DNA of 64,000 nucleotides from NCBI GenBank assembly GCA_002077065.1, contig NAJO01000076.1:58182-122181 (forward strand), in the 5' to 3' direction. Of the stretch, positions 40,608 through 52,343 are shown one piece after another. Positions within the stretch are counted from its first letter, which is position 1. Every line of letters begins with the position of its first letter. The notes beneath the pieces were generated by a model, which saw nothing but the letters and a program-made list of their open reading frames with translations, had not been told where the DNA came from and searched no databases. The position numbers and the translations under genes are program-made. Source of the stretch: Cryoendolithus antarcticus. Lineage: Eukaryota; Ascomycota; Dothideomycetes; Cladosporiales; Cladosporiaceae.

Positions 40608-43600
40608 CTATCTACCCGCCGCCGCCTGGGTATGCGGCTGGCTCGCTCCAGCAACAACCTGCGTCGCCCGCGCCGGACTCCCCGGCCGACCCCAGAAATC
40701 CAAACTGGCGATAACGTCCTCGCCAATGTCGTCTTCGTACGCGAAGAGGATCTGCAAAGCTGCATTAGCACAGCTGTCATATCTTGTTGATGGGTGAGGA
40801 TCCAACATACCTCTCGCGAACTACTATGCAGAAACCTGACAGACTTGAACGTCTGTATACAAACCAAACTCCCGGTCTCGCTCCCACGAACTTCAATGAA
40901 CTCCGGCTCAAAAGCAAGGATATACTTCTCCCCCCACGTGGCAAAGTTCTGCGGACTGCCCTCCCACAAGATCTTCCAGTCGCCGCGAGCCCGCCAGCCG
41001 TTTTTGTTGACGTAAAAGCTGAAGTCAGTGTAGCAGAGTAAGAACTCTGCCGTGTTGCGCTCGATGTAGATGGGCTTTACGCCTTCTTTCCGCGTGATGA
41101 AGTCGAGTGAAGTGTCGGCTTGATCGAGAAGGGACTGCGTTTCGAGCGTTTCGAGGGAGACGATCTCGAAGCCCTTGGCGCCGCCGACGCAGAGCTTGGA
41201 GCGGAGGAAGTGGATGCTGTTGGACTCCATGGGGATGTAGAACTCCTTGTGGGGTTTCAGGACGTCTTGACCGCTGGCCAGAGCGCGCATAAGTCCTGAC
41301 TTCTTTTTGCCTTTCGTCATGCTGTCCATGGGCTCGTAGACTTTGACTGTGGAGCTGAGGGAAGAGGACTTGACGCAGCAGACGAGGGTCTGTCCGTTGC
41401 AAGTGCCAGCGTTGATGTAGTTGGCGTGGCAAATGCGGCGGCCGCGTTTCGAGGGCGCAGAAGCGGATTCTTCCGTGTCGAGGGCGTCGAGAGAGTAAGA
41501 GTTGACAACCTTGTCCGTCAAGACGATGAGGATCTGGTGCTGCTCCAGGACTTCGAGCTGCGTTACAAATCTGCAATCAAGCACACGTTTGGGCTTCTGT
41601 GAGGTATCCTTCTGCCGGCGGTCGCAGACATATACACCCCAGTCTGTGCCGATGACCAGCTTCCTCCCGCCATCGATAGGACGACAGCAGTTGATGCGGT
41701 TGGAGCTAGACGTAAAGAACCCTTCGCTTAGCTTGGCCATGGTGAAGATCTTGTGCCGTTCAGACAGCTTCTCTTTCTGCTGCGCAATATGCTCCATCCA
41801 CTTCTCACGTTGGGACTGCGTTGTGCAGAAGAGTGTGAGCTCGTAGCCGCCCTTGCCGAGCGATTTGAAGGTCACTGGGTACCCTTGCTCCAGCGGGTTG
41901 GCACGGGCGGCGGCGCTGCGACCGACGCCGGGGATCATGCTGCTAGAGGGCCGCGTTATGCCACGTCGTGGAAGGACTGTATCCATTTCCTTGATCTGGA
42001 GGAGTTCTAGAGGTATGGGCTTGCGGTATACCTTCATCTCCTCCTTCTTGTTGACCATCTTAGCCCGGACCAGGAGAACTGCGTGATCGAACAAGTAGGC
42101 TGTAATATCCGCCTGCTCGCTCTGTGGCGTCTTCTTCAAATTGCCCTTGAAGATCAGCTGTCTCGACTCTTCGGTCAACTTCAAGTCAACAGGCGGCACG
42201 GCACCCCACTTGAGCTGCTGGTTCAAGCTCATCAGGTTAAAGTGATTCTCTGACTTGCCGGATTCCTCATTCACCCTCGACAACACCTCCTTGAGCTGGA
42301 TGATAGCACGCGGTATGTCTTGCTGATCTGGATTGTCGGGCGCAGTAGCCTTCAGAATCCCCTCCAGCAGTAGCGGGTACCTCGCCAGACGCGTTGTCGG
42401 CTTTGTCAGATATCCGTTCAGCTCCAGCTTCCTCGACTCCTTCAGCCGCTCAGTGACGTCCACAAATCGCTGGAATGCAGGATTCGATATCTTCTCCTTC
42501 TCGAATTCGAACTTGCCGTACAGCTGCGCAGAGCCGTACTTGATGAACGGCGTGAACTGCTGTATGTACTCCAAGAAGATGTCACCCACATTACGCACCA
42601 CCGGGTTGAGCTGCTGTCGTCTGGTCAAAGCACTAGCCATTCGGGAGTTGACATTGTGCACGTCCTGACAATTGGAGAAGACTGTCCGAATGAACTTTTC
42701 TCTTCGGTGCTCTGGAATCGGAGACTCGGTCGGCGAGCGTAAAGGCTTGATCCAGAAATCGCGGAGATATTCCAGATCCTTGACGAAGTCGCGTTCGGTG
42801 TACATTAGCTCGGAGATGACTTCTTGCCGCTTCTTCTCGCTATCGGAGACGCTATTCGCGACGTCTTGAGTGACGGTGTTGATCCAGAGCTTTTGCTCGC
42901 TTCCTTCCTCATCGTGGAGATCGGAGCGAGAGACCTCAGACTTCAGACCCACAGTTTGCTTGAGATTGAGCCGTTGCTGCTGCTCCAATCGGCGAGGACA
43001 TGCTATCGAGTAGCAGAGGTTGTCGCGGTTACATGTAGGCGAGTAGCACTCCGTGAGCAGCGTGAACACGCCATTGACTTCCGGCGGATCTTCATGCAGC
43101 GCTTCCTTGAACTGGTAGATCTCATTCGGCGAGTCGCGCAGTCGATGTGCGTAGGCGACTTCGTGGAAGTACTTCTGCGCATCCAGTGATCGACCAAGCA
43201 GCAAAGCCAGATTGCGATCCGATGTCCGAATGATGTACGATATGAGCTCCACAGCCTCGAACCCAGTGAACGCATTCTGATACACCAAGGCGTCCTTCTC
43301 TTTCTCACCCATTGCCACGCGCTCGCGAAATGCTTGCGCTACATTTGACAGCATCGCACCATACACCAGTGAAGGCCGCTTCTGAGCTACCATTGTACTG
43401 GTCTGAGTGATCTGACTGTTCGAGCGAGCTGTACCAGCTACCGAAGGCCGTGGCGAGTTTGCGTCATTTGGCGAAACCACAGTGGAAGCCATAGACATCG
43501 TTCGAGAGTTTACACTCCCGCCGCTGGTCGCACGCGCGTCCTGTTGCGGTCGTTCCGCCACGTGATAGCCGTTTGTCTGCGGTGTTTGGGGCAGATCAGA

Positions 43601-44386
43601 TGACTGAGACTCTCCTGATGTCCGCCGCCGATTCGGTATCACTCTTCCGCTCATAGTCTGTGTGTAATCACTGTCTCTTGTGTACGAAGACATCGACATA
43701 GTCCTCTCATCTCCTGTTCGCTCGGGCACAATCCTGCCTTGTGCAGTCGTTCGCGCCAAGTGATTCACGTAGGGTTGCTGCCGAAATGCATTGGCTGGAG
43801 CGTTGCCGTAGCCACTGCTGGGGGCTTGATAAGCGGGTCGAGGGTTGGAAGCTAGGGACTGTGACCGGTAACTGTCGCTGTTCAATGCTGGTGCAGGCGC
43901 TGGCCCGCCTGGTGCATAAGGTCGTTGTGTGAAGGATCGCTGCTGGTACGGAGCGCCGCCTGGAGGACCACGGGGATCCATCCGCTGTGGTTGGCCGTAC
44001 GGGACGCGATCAGGACGGATAGGTTGAGGCATGTTCTGCGCCGGCGGAGGCATCGGTCTCCTCTGCGGTGAGCTCTGTCCGTTTGGCATCTGCTGACCGC
44101 CATATGGCTCCGCTGGCCGTGGTGGTGGGTACCCGTTTGCTTGTTGGCCCAGGCGAACAGGTGGAGCTCGCGGGAGGTACCCAGATGGCGGCGAGCCTGA
44201 CATAGTGTTTGCCCTGTCCTGAGGTATAGGTGGCGGCGCACCGCTCATAGTCTGACTTCGCCCTGCGCCTGGCGGTGCGGCGCCGAATATGTTTGAGAAA
44301 GCGGCATCGCGCTGCGCCGAGGAAGCGTTGCCGAAGCTCGGGTTGCGGCCATAGTCGCGGCCCTGCTGTGCCTGGTATTGAGCCAT
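40608..44386 (-). CDS. ROM2: Rho1 guanine-nucleotide exchange factor (Rom2 type)
   Basis: Activates Rho1 in the cell-wall-integrity pathway at the plasma membrane. Exons 40811-44386 and 40608-40751 give 1239 aa. The 59-nt intron (GTATGT; TGCTAATG branch; TTTGCAG) splices to REILFAYEDDIGEDVIASLD, the expected Rom2 end. The frame stays open across the donor to 40406, but that extension is Arg-rich intron and 3' read-through. Domains in order: Pro/Gln/Arg-rich disordered region (1-330); DEP (about 340-430, TGFEAVELISYIIRTSDRNL); RhoGEF/DH (about 518-718, MYTERDFVKDLEYLRDFW); PH (about 730-870); citron homology CNH (about 895-1185, starting SSNRINCCRPIDGGRKLV). This DEP-DH-PH-CNH order is diagnostic of fungal Rom1/2. 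Confidence 0.95.
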
Positions 44387-45073
44387 CCTACCTGCTCGCT
44401 AGCAATGCAGACATCCGATCCCCCGTGCGCTGTTTGTACGGTGTGCTATGTCCCTCACTCCCTCGACCCGCCACTCGGTCCCAGTGTGGGTCGCGGAGGT
44501 GACGGCAGTGGTGAAGAGGGGAAAGACAGTCAAGCCTGGACAGTGACCGAGAGATGTCCAGCGTAAGGATAGAGAGCGGAATGTAGTGACAGCAGTGGCT
44601 AGGACCGAGCGTTCTCAATGGCTTGTCCTGAATGCCATCCAAGTTCAGCCTTGGTGTGCCAGTCTCTCTCGGCCTATCACAGGAGGTCAGAGTCTGAGAC
44701 ACCTGCAAGTTGCCGACCACGATGTTTCAGAGACAGATCCGCGAAGACGAAGTGTTTCTGGTGCGATTTTGCTATGGAAATCGGAACTCGTCGGTGAGAT
44801 GATCGATGTCAGGTAGCTCAGGTGATCGCCTGTAGAGCTTGGGCAACATGGATCTCATGCAGCAGTCGTGCAGCATCCCAAAAGCACTCGCTTGATTTTG
44901 TAGATCCCATCGTTTGCGGCTACATCCGTTGCACGTGACGTCCATCGCCTCCGTCATGTGGACTTGCTGGTGAGCTACATCTCGAAGCCTGGTATTGCGA
45001 TCTTGCGCTCAGGCAGGTCTTGTCTTATTGCATTTCCCCTTCCACCTCCGTACCTCCTCCCGAACTGAACGCG
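44387..45073. other. intergenic region between divergent genes
   Basis: Promoter region of ROM2 (left) and the V-ATPase gene (right). No gene or specific site recognised. Confidence 0.45.
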
Positions 45074-45951
45074 ATGTCCACCGCAGGTGGGAACTCGGAG
45101 TACACGCCCCGGTTTGCCCCATTCTTGGGCATGGTAATGTCGCGCCTCTGCAGTACATCACGGTAATAGCTAATGGATCTACGCAGGCCGGGATAGCATT
45201 CGCAGTACTTCCTGTCCCACCCTCTGTCCTCCCCACCACTCTCTCCTAATCACCTCACCCTTCAGATGATCTTCGGCTGCCTCGGCGCCGCATACGGCAC
45301 AGCAAAGTCCGGCATAGGCATCGCAGGCGTGGGAACCTTCCGCTCAGACCTGATCATGAAGTCGCTTATCCCCGTGGTCATGTCCGGAATCATCGCCGTC
45401 TACGCCTTGGTCGTCTCGGTCTTGATCGCAGGAAACATGAAGCCGCCGCCAGAGCAGCATTACAGTTTGTTCACGGGATTCATGCATTTGGCGTGCGGGC
45501 TTAGTGTTGGGTTGACGGGACTGGCGGCTGGATATGCTATTGGAGTTGTGGGGGATACTGTGAGTTACATCCTGAGATTTAGAGCTGGAGGAGAGTCCAG
45601 GGAGTCGGTTGAGATGAAGGGCGTGAGCGGGTTGCATTCTTCGAGAGGGTCTATGCATAGATATGGGCACATTCAATGAGTCCGGGGGATTGGAGAGTTG
45701 CTTGGATTTGGCGAGGATCGATAGCAGACCACATTCAGGAGCGCTATGAGCTGACTTGCGAACGACAGGGTGTGCGAGCGTACATGCAACAGAGCAGGAT
45801 CTTCGTCGGCATGGTCCTGATCCTCATTTTCGGCGAAGTGTTGGGGCTATATGGGTATGCTTATTGGTTGGCAAAGCCATTGAAGACCACCATGCTAACA
45901 ATAGACAGTCTTATCGTGTCTTTGATCTTGAACACGAGAGCGTCCGGCTGA
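45074..45951 (+). CDS. VMA11: V-ATPase proteolipid subunit c' (Vma11 type)
   Basis: Membrane-ring subunit of the vacuolar proton pump. Five exons: 45074-45133, 45187-45204, 45266-45559, 45769-45854 and 45909-45951, in total 501 nt, 166 aa. Exon 2 is an 18-nt microexon encoding AGIAFA; without it the first membrane span is incomplete. Intron 3 is long (209 nt). Sequence reads [28 protein letters not shown], then [18 protein letters not shown], which favours the c' (Vma11) over the c (Vma3) branch. [19 protein letters not shown] follows. The last span carries the proton-carrying Glu: [20 protein letters not shown]. Four spans as expected. Fungi need both c and c'; c' is fungal-specific. Confidence 0.9.
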
Positions 45952-46425
45952 GCAAGGATGATGCATAGGCTGCGAGGCATGTTCACAATCGACAGCCGTT
46001 TCTCTCTCGTCTGTACGCATTCTGGACACATGCAATTTGCTCCTCCCCGCTCCCAGTTGGCTGACCACATCGGTCTCCCGAAGCTGGGACGGCAATGGAC
46101 GGCGGAGCTTACATGGGCCAAGTGGAAGACAGCGAAAGATCGAGCAGCTGTAGCATATGAGCGATTTGTACGACCATCTTCCAATGATCCCCTCCATATC
46201 ACCAGTCTTCCCAATCCAGCAGTCCGGAACAGCTCTCCATGCCTTCTGTACAGTAATAGAGTGATGTCACACCGCATGATCTCAGTCAGGCAAAAGTGAC
46301 AGCTCCGAATGGAAGACCACCCCTCCAACAGTGAAGCACTTATTGCCATTGTCTCGAACTTCAATCGACTTGTCTTGTGCACTCTGTACATTTCCGCTCT
46401 TATACTCTGCCACGCGACAACCCAA
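45952..46425. other. intergenic stretch
   Basis: Nothing coding supported. Open frames on the minus strand overlap the V-ATPase exons and carry no domain. Confidence 0.45.
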
Positions 46426-46692
46426 TCATAGAGACTTCCGGGCCACTACTTCGGCACGGAAATAGACCATCGCAACCCGACTCCTCGGCACTGGTACACT
46501 ACCTTGCGGCTGACCTGCGTCGCGCTCGTGCACCTTTGAGACAAACTGCGGCGAGAAGTGATTTGGAACGGCGGTCTCGCCTGAGCGCGTCTCAGAGCGC
46601 ATGAAGATGCCGCGGTAGTGAACCTGGGCAGCGCATGTAGACGGAAGGCTGGACATGCCATTGGCGTACACTCGGTCAACACCGTTGCGCAT
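46426..46692 (-). CDS. Possible small hypothetical protein or gene relic
   Basis: An 88-codon frame from ATG 46692. The residues look coding: MRNGVDRVYANGMSSLPSTC, then AAQVHYRGIFMRSETRSGET and PRSRVAMVYFRAEVVARK. The same frame is open further upstream to about 46757 (NAQYSVLIQQVFFNA) without an ATG, as if a 5' exon or part of the gene were missing. No domain recognised. It could be a small gene, a 3' exon whose start I cannot find, or a relic. Confidence 0.3.
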   Translation of the reverse strand: MRNGVDRVYANGMSSLPSTCAAQVHYRGIFMRSETRSGETAVPNHFSPQFVSKVHERDAGQPQGSVPVPRSRVAMVYFRAEVVARKSL

Positions 46693-46832
46693 CGCATTGA
46701 AGAATACCTGCTGGATCAGGACGGAGTATTGAGCATTGTACGGTGATCGCGCAGTAAAGGGTTAAGAACACATCGCATACCCATTGGCGCTCCTACTCTC
46801 TCGAAGACTCACCACCCACTCCTACCGCCATC

Positions 46833-48072
46833 ATGCCCGCCATCATGGACAAGATGGCCTCTCGCCTCCACCGCATGTCCTCCTCCTCCGCGGACCGGCA
46901 AGACTACGCCGCGCGCGAAGACGAGAAAACTAAGCTCGCCGCCTGGGAAGACTCGAAGCGCCCTCTCGAACCCTCAGAAATAACCGTGGACCCGCAATCG
47001 AAACCCGTCGGGCACTCGTCAAAAGTGCTCCGCCGAGAGGACTTCGACTTGGTGAAGACGCTCGGTACAGGGACATTCGCGCGCGTATGGTTGGTGAAGC
47101 TCGCGAACCGCAAGAAAGGCGACGAGAATAAGGTGTTTGCGCTGAAAATATTGAGGAAAGTGGATGTGATTCGGTTGAAGCAGGTGGAGCATGTGAAGAA
47201 TGAGCGGAATGTGTTGGCGGCTGTGGCAGGACATCCGTTCATTACGACGATGGTGGCGAGTTTCCAGGATGCGGATACGCTGTATATGCTGCTTGACTAT
47301 TGTCCTGGCGGGGAGGTGTTCAGCTATCTGCGACGAGCGAGGCGGTTCAACGAAGCTACGAGTCAGTTCTACGCGGCGGAGATATGCTTGATTTTGGAGT
47401 TCCTGCACGAGCACGAGGGTGTTGCGTATAGGGATCTGAAGCCGGAGAATATTCTGATCGATCGGGAAGGGCATTTGAAATTGGTTGATTTCGGCTTCGC
47501 GAAGAGGATCCAGGATCGAGAGACTTATACCCTCTGCGGCACGCCCGAGTACCTTGCGCCTGAGGTCATCAAGAACACCGGCCACACAACCGCCGTAGAC
47601 TGGTGGGCCTTTGGCATCCTCATATACGAGTTCCTCGTTGGTCAACCTCCCTTCTGGGACCAGAATCCGATGAAAATCTACGAACAGATCGTGGAAGGCC
47701 ATATCCGCTACCCATCTGCCATGTCCGAAGCAGCGCGCGACATCATAGGCGGATTGTGCACAGTGGATGTGAGCAAGCGGCTAGGGAATGTAAAGGGCGG
47801 TGCGGCGACTGTGAGGGGCCATGGGTGGTTCGGGGGCGTGGATTGGGAAAAGCTATATCATCGGCAGATGAAGGGACCGATTGTGCCGCATTTGAAGAGC
47901 GCGGACGATACGAGGAATTTTGATGAGTATGATGCTGAGCCGGTGCATCGGGATCAGTATACGAAGGTAAGCAATGATGCATGTTCCTGAAGGCGAAGAC
48001 GAGATCGGGACTGACTTTTGGTGACTGCAGGAAATGAAAGACAAATACGAAGCGATGTTTGCTGATTTCTAG
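46833..48072 (+). CDS. cAMP-dependent protein kinase catalytic subunit
   Basis: Ser/Thr kinase of the AGC family that transmits the cAMP signal (growth, carbon sensing, virulence-type traits in fungi). Exons 46833-47966 and 48031-48072 give 391 aa. The 64-nt intron has GTAAGC and GCAG ends. Kinase landmarks: glycine loop LGTGTFARVWLV, catalytic Lys in VFALKILRK, YRDLKPENILID (Tyr instead of His is normal in PKA), VDFGFAKR, activation-loop TYTLCGTPEYLAPE, and DWWAFGILIYEFLVGQPPFW. The last exon supplies EMKDKYEAMFADF, the PKA-type hydrophobic FxxF tail, so the splice is well supported. The short N-terminus (about 70 residues) suggests the second, PkaC2-like isoform; this is inferred. Confidence 0.95.
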
Positions 48073-48540
48073 CGGCGTTGCTACTACTTGATCGATTATG
48101 TGTTAGGTGTTCCTTTCGACTCGATGGGCAAAGATGCATGCGTGACCGTAAGCCTGGCGTTCATGGAGTTTCTTGCACGACTCAAGATGATTCCCCCGGT
48201 TGCGGCAGATCTGGACAGTATAGTGCATTGCATAGCATAGCATGATCATATGAAGTACATATCACATCGCGTTAACAGACAATCTCGCAGCCTTGGTAGT
48301 ATACTGTATATATCCCGGCTCTTCACATACGCACCAAGCCAAAGCATCGGCTCAGCGAGTCAGTTGTCCCCTCATGCGGGGAAGCGGAGACAGTGAGAGC
48401 TTCAGGGTTCAGACTTCCCTCGGCCTTTGAACCCGGTGTACCTGAGCTCACATCCCTTCTGACCGCAACGATGTCTACAAGGCACCTTTGTCGACTTGTT
48501 GCACTGGCCTCCTGCATGTCGACGGGACAGGCTAGGAGGC
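48073..48540. other. intergenic stretch
   Basis: 3' flank of the kinase gene and promoter of the acyl-CoA synthetase gene. A small CATAG repeat occurs near 48226-48243. No gene seen. Confidence 0.45.
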
Positions 48541-50431
48541 ATGTTCCGACGGGCTTTGGCTAGGCCAGGCCAGCAACGAAGTTTCGCGAGACACAGCAAT
48601 CCCGCGACCTCGCCATGGATCCGCTTCTCTTCTGTGCTCACACAGGCTCACGCCATTGGACCTTCCTACCCAGCGCTCTACGAGGACACGATACCTACGC
48701 ACTTTGCCAGCATAGTATCCAAGTTCGGCGATCGAAATGCGGTCATCTCACGACATCAGCAGAAAATCTTGACTTACGATGACCTCGACTCGCGATCGAA
48801 CGCTCTGGCGCGTGGGTTCCAATCTCTTGGTGTCAGAAAGGGCGATCGAGTGGCTGTCAGTCTGGGTAACAATCTCGAGTTCGCGGGTTTGACGTATGCG
48901 TTATTCAAGCTTGGAGCCATCCTTGTGCCACTAAACCCGAGCTTCAATTCTAAGCAGATCGTGGCCGCGCTGAAACATCTTGATGCCAAAGTACTAGTCA
49001 TCGGCGCTGAGACTAACTTGGTGAGGAAGGCGCCGAGAGGTAATGGGGACTTGTTGAAGGAGATCCATCCAGGAATCGAAAGCGCAGGTGGCGTGGAGAG
49101 CGAAGAGCTGCCGAGTCTCGAGAGCATCGTTCTCGTCGACAACTCATCTGGGCGAATTGACGTAAGTGCATTCAAGAGCGCTACGCCCTTCAAAGGCTTG
49201 ATTTATGATTCGACACGGACTCTTCCCGATCAAGGGCTCCACAAGGACGATGTGGTAAATATTCAATTCACCTCGGGCACGACGTCTACGCCGAAAGCGG
49301 CGTGCTTATCACATCGCTCGATTCTCAACAATGGCATCCAAATCGGCGACCGCATGCTGCTTACCGAGCGTGATGTGATCTGCTGTCCGCCGCCACTGTT
49401 CCACTGCTTCGGGTGTATCTTGGGCTACATGGCTACAGCAACCCACGGCTCGGCCATAGTCTTCCCAACGGAAGCATTCGATCCGCTTGCATCGTTAAAA
49501 GCGATACAGGAGTATCGCGCTACGGGCTTGTATGGTGTGGCGACCATGTTCCTTGCGGAGCTGGAGCTGCTTGCGAACAAGACTGTGCCGTACGAAGGCT
49601 TCCAGCACCTTCGCACTGGTATCGCAGCCGGCAGTTCGGTGCCGGCAGAGCTGATGCGAAAGCTGCACAAGATTCTCAACCTGCACGAACTGACTATTTG
49701 CTACGGCATGACGGAGACGAGTCCCGTGAGCTGTATGACGCGCACCGACGACCCACTCGACAAGCGGACGGATACTGTCGGCCGCCTTCTGCCCCATCAG
49801 GAGGCGAAGGTAGTCAGTATCACCGATCCGACCAAAATCCTCGCGATTGGCGAAAGAGGCGAGCTAGCAGTGTCGGGCTACAATGTCATGAAAGAGTACT
49901 GGGGCGATGCGAAACGGACTGCCGAAGCTCTGATCCCTGACAAAGACGATCCGACGAAGCTATGGATGTTGACTGGTGATGAGGCTTCCATGGACGAGGA
50001 AGGGTATGTGACCATCACTGGGCGAATCAAGGATCTGATCATTCGAGGTGGAGAAAACATCCACCCTCTGGAAGTCGAAAATTGCTTGCTTGCTTGGGAT
50101 GAGATTCGGGAAGTCAGCGTTGTAGGACTGCCAGATGAGCGGTATGGCGAAGTCGTTGCTGCGTTCGTGATCAAGGCAAAGGGAAGTACTGTGAAAGCTC
50201 AAGAGATCAGAGACTGGGTGAGGGAGAAGTTGAGTGGGCATTTGGGTAAGTACAGCCTTGTGGGCTTCTTTGACCAGAAGGATGTCGCTTGTGCTGACCT
50301 ACGCGTCCGCAGTGCCAAAGTATATCTTTTGGGTCGACGACTACCCCAAGACAGCTTCGAACAAAATCCAGAAGTTCAAGCTGCAGGAGATGGGCGTGCA
50401 GCTGCTCAAGGAAGGGCAGGGCATTGAGTGA
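48541..50431 (+). CDS. Acyl-CoA synthetase, ACSF2/medium-chain type, probably mitochondrial
   Basis: AMP-forming ligase that activates a carboxylic acid with ATP and CoA. Exons 48541-50245 and 50313-50431 give 607 aa. The 67-nt intron (GTAAGT; GCTGAC; GCAG) splices to [21 protein letters not shown]. The N-terminus [20 protein letters not shown] is basic and Ser/Arg-rich, fitting a mitochondrial presequence. Adenylation motifs: [18 protein letters not shown] (Ser where GTTGxPK is usual), [55 protein letters not shown] and the hinge and catalytic Lys in [12 protein letters not shown]. The overall pattern matches ACSF2-like enzymes. Substrate chain length is not determined by sequence. Confidence 0.92.
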
Positions 50432-51115
50432 TTGCACCGACTTCACTACAGACGCAACACCAGAAGCTCGACGTTCTGCTGTACCACTGTGAACGTTCCA
50501 TTACTCGTCAACCTCGGACGTTCAGCACGGAGTGCAGACGACATCTCGGTCGACGATTGAATTGCTTCCACGTGGAAAGAATCTATGTGCGGCTAACCGT
50601 CGCTCGACTCTGGCGAACACTCGATTCTCGATATCCTCGAGCGATGCTGCCGCATGGGCCACCCTATACAACCAGTCACGTAAGCTGAGTCCTAGTGCAT
50701 ATCGCGTTCTGGAAGTTGGCTGTGAGCAATTAATCGCAACCTTTAGATCGAGGCCACTATCACGCCGGCTCCAAAGTGATCGTGAAATTGTTCGCGGTCA
50801 CCGCGTGGAAGTATGGACAGGTACTCCATCACATCGTCGCTTCGAAGCCCCTCCGGCTGAAGTACTTCCACGAAACACAAGGCGGCTTGGCAGTCTTGAA
50901 TAGACGAGAAGTACCACCTAACATCACAAGATCAAACATCGCGCACAAGCTAGTCGTCAAGTACCACTACAATACTGTATAACGGAGAGCTGGCGTCCGA
51001 AGTAAGTAGCTATCACCATCTATGCAAGTCTCTTCCATTTAGCAACCACGCTCTTTACTGCTTCCATTCATTACCCTCGTTCCGCTTGCTAGACGAAAGC
51101 TACTCACCAGCAAAA
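50432..51115. other. intergenic stretch
   Basis: No gene supported; short frames only. The right part is the promoter of the esterase gene. Confidence 0.45.
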
Positions 51116-51888
51116 ATGCAACTCACCGCCCTCGTCCTGAGCCTGGCGCTCTCGACATCCGCCCTCCCCGTCCCGAACTTCCTAGTCGCGCGCCAAAACT
51201 CCATCAACGGCAAAACCATCTCCCTCCTCCCCCTCGGCGACAGCATAACCTGGGGCTACCCAAACCCCACAACCGGCTACCGCTCCCCCCTCTACAACTC
51301 CCTCGCGGCCCTATCCCCCAAATCTCTAGACTTCGTCGGCTCCGTGCAAGCCGGCACCATGAAGGACCCCGACAACGAGGGCCACCCGGGCTACACTATC
51401 GCTCAAATCGCGAGCGCAGCGTCGGCGATCAAGAGCCGCTATAAGCCGAATGTCATTCTACTGCATGCGGGCACTAATGACGCGAATGGGAGTGCGGATC
51501 CGAGTCAGGCGGGTAATAATCTGGGGAAGTTGATTGATCAGGTTATTGGGCAGTGGCCAAATGCTGCGTTGCTGGTTGCGAGGATTATTCCCAGCACCAA
51601 CTCAAATACTCAGCGCAACATCGACACGCTCAACTCGCAGATCAACAGTGAGTCTCATGGTCATTCCATCAGTGGAGGTTCTCGCCTTGTACTGACTTTG
51701 CGATCCTAGCCCTGGTATCCAACCGCGCGAACCAAGGCAAGCATATCGCCGTCGTTGATATGAGCAAAGGCAAGATCAACACTAGCGATCTGTCGGACTC
51801 GCTGCATCCTACCCAGGCTGGGTATGCGAAAATGGCGAACTTATGGTTGGCAGGGATTAAGACCGCGGCGGGTAAGGGTTGGTTTTAG
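51116..51888 (+). CDS. Secreted SGNH/GDSL esterase, carbohydrate esterase family 3-like
   Basis: Probable acetylxylan esterase removing acetyl groups from xylan. Exons 51116-51647 and 51710-51888 give 236 aa, the usual CE3 length. The 62-nt intron has a GTGAGT donor and CCTAG acceptor. Signal peptide MQLTALVLSLALSTSALPVP, followed by a kex-like FLVAR. SGNH blocks: block I LLPLGDSITWG (nucleophile Ser), the Gly block NEGHPGYTIAQIAS, block III LLHAGTNDANGS, and block V SDSLHPTQAGYAKMA (Asp and His). No carbohydrate-binding module. It faces a GH10 xylanase 455 bp away, which supports a role in xylan breakdown; substrate otherwise inferred. Confidence 0.9.
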
Positions 51889-52343
51889 AGTGTTTTGTTC
51901 CTCTAGAGGGATTTATTGGACGCACTGGCCTCGCTTGGGCGAAGGCAGATGTTGGTGATGTGCATGTGTCGAGCTACACGTGGTAGTGTACATGTAAGTT
52001 TGACATGTAGCTGCAATCAGAGACGTCAAGGTGCTTATGATGTACAACGCTCCATCACTTAGAGGAGAATCGTACGCCGAGGACCTATGACTCGTCGTCT
52101 TCGTAGTGCAGCAAGACACAGAGGGGTGCATACCGGCTTTCAGACGGATGGACTTCGAAAAGTCAGTCCGATGAGCGGTCAGCGAAGCGAGTAGGCGCAC
52201 GTTAAAGTCAGAGTGAATGGAATATGAGAAGTTGGCAGGCAGAACAGGTTGCGTGTACAGATTGCCATTGATCAAATACTACATGCACATTTCCAACTTT
52301 CACATTTCACAATCACAGCAAAGGTAGAGTTCTAAAAAATCCT
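51889..52343. other. intergenic region between convergent genes
   Basis: Shared 3' flank of the esterase and xylanase genes. No gene or repeat seen. Confidence 0.45.

Noticed and set aside
45861..46391. 176-codon minus-strand frame over the end of the V-ATPase gene
   Set aside because: Overlaps supported V-ATPase exons in antisense and has no domain or signal.
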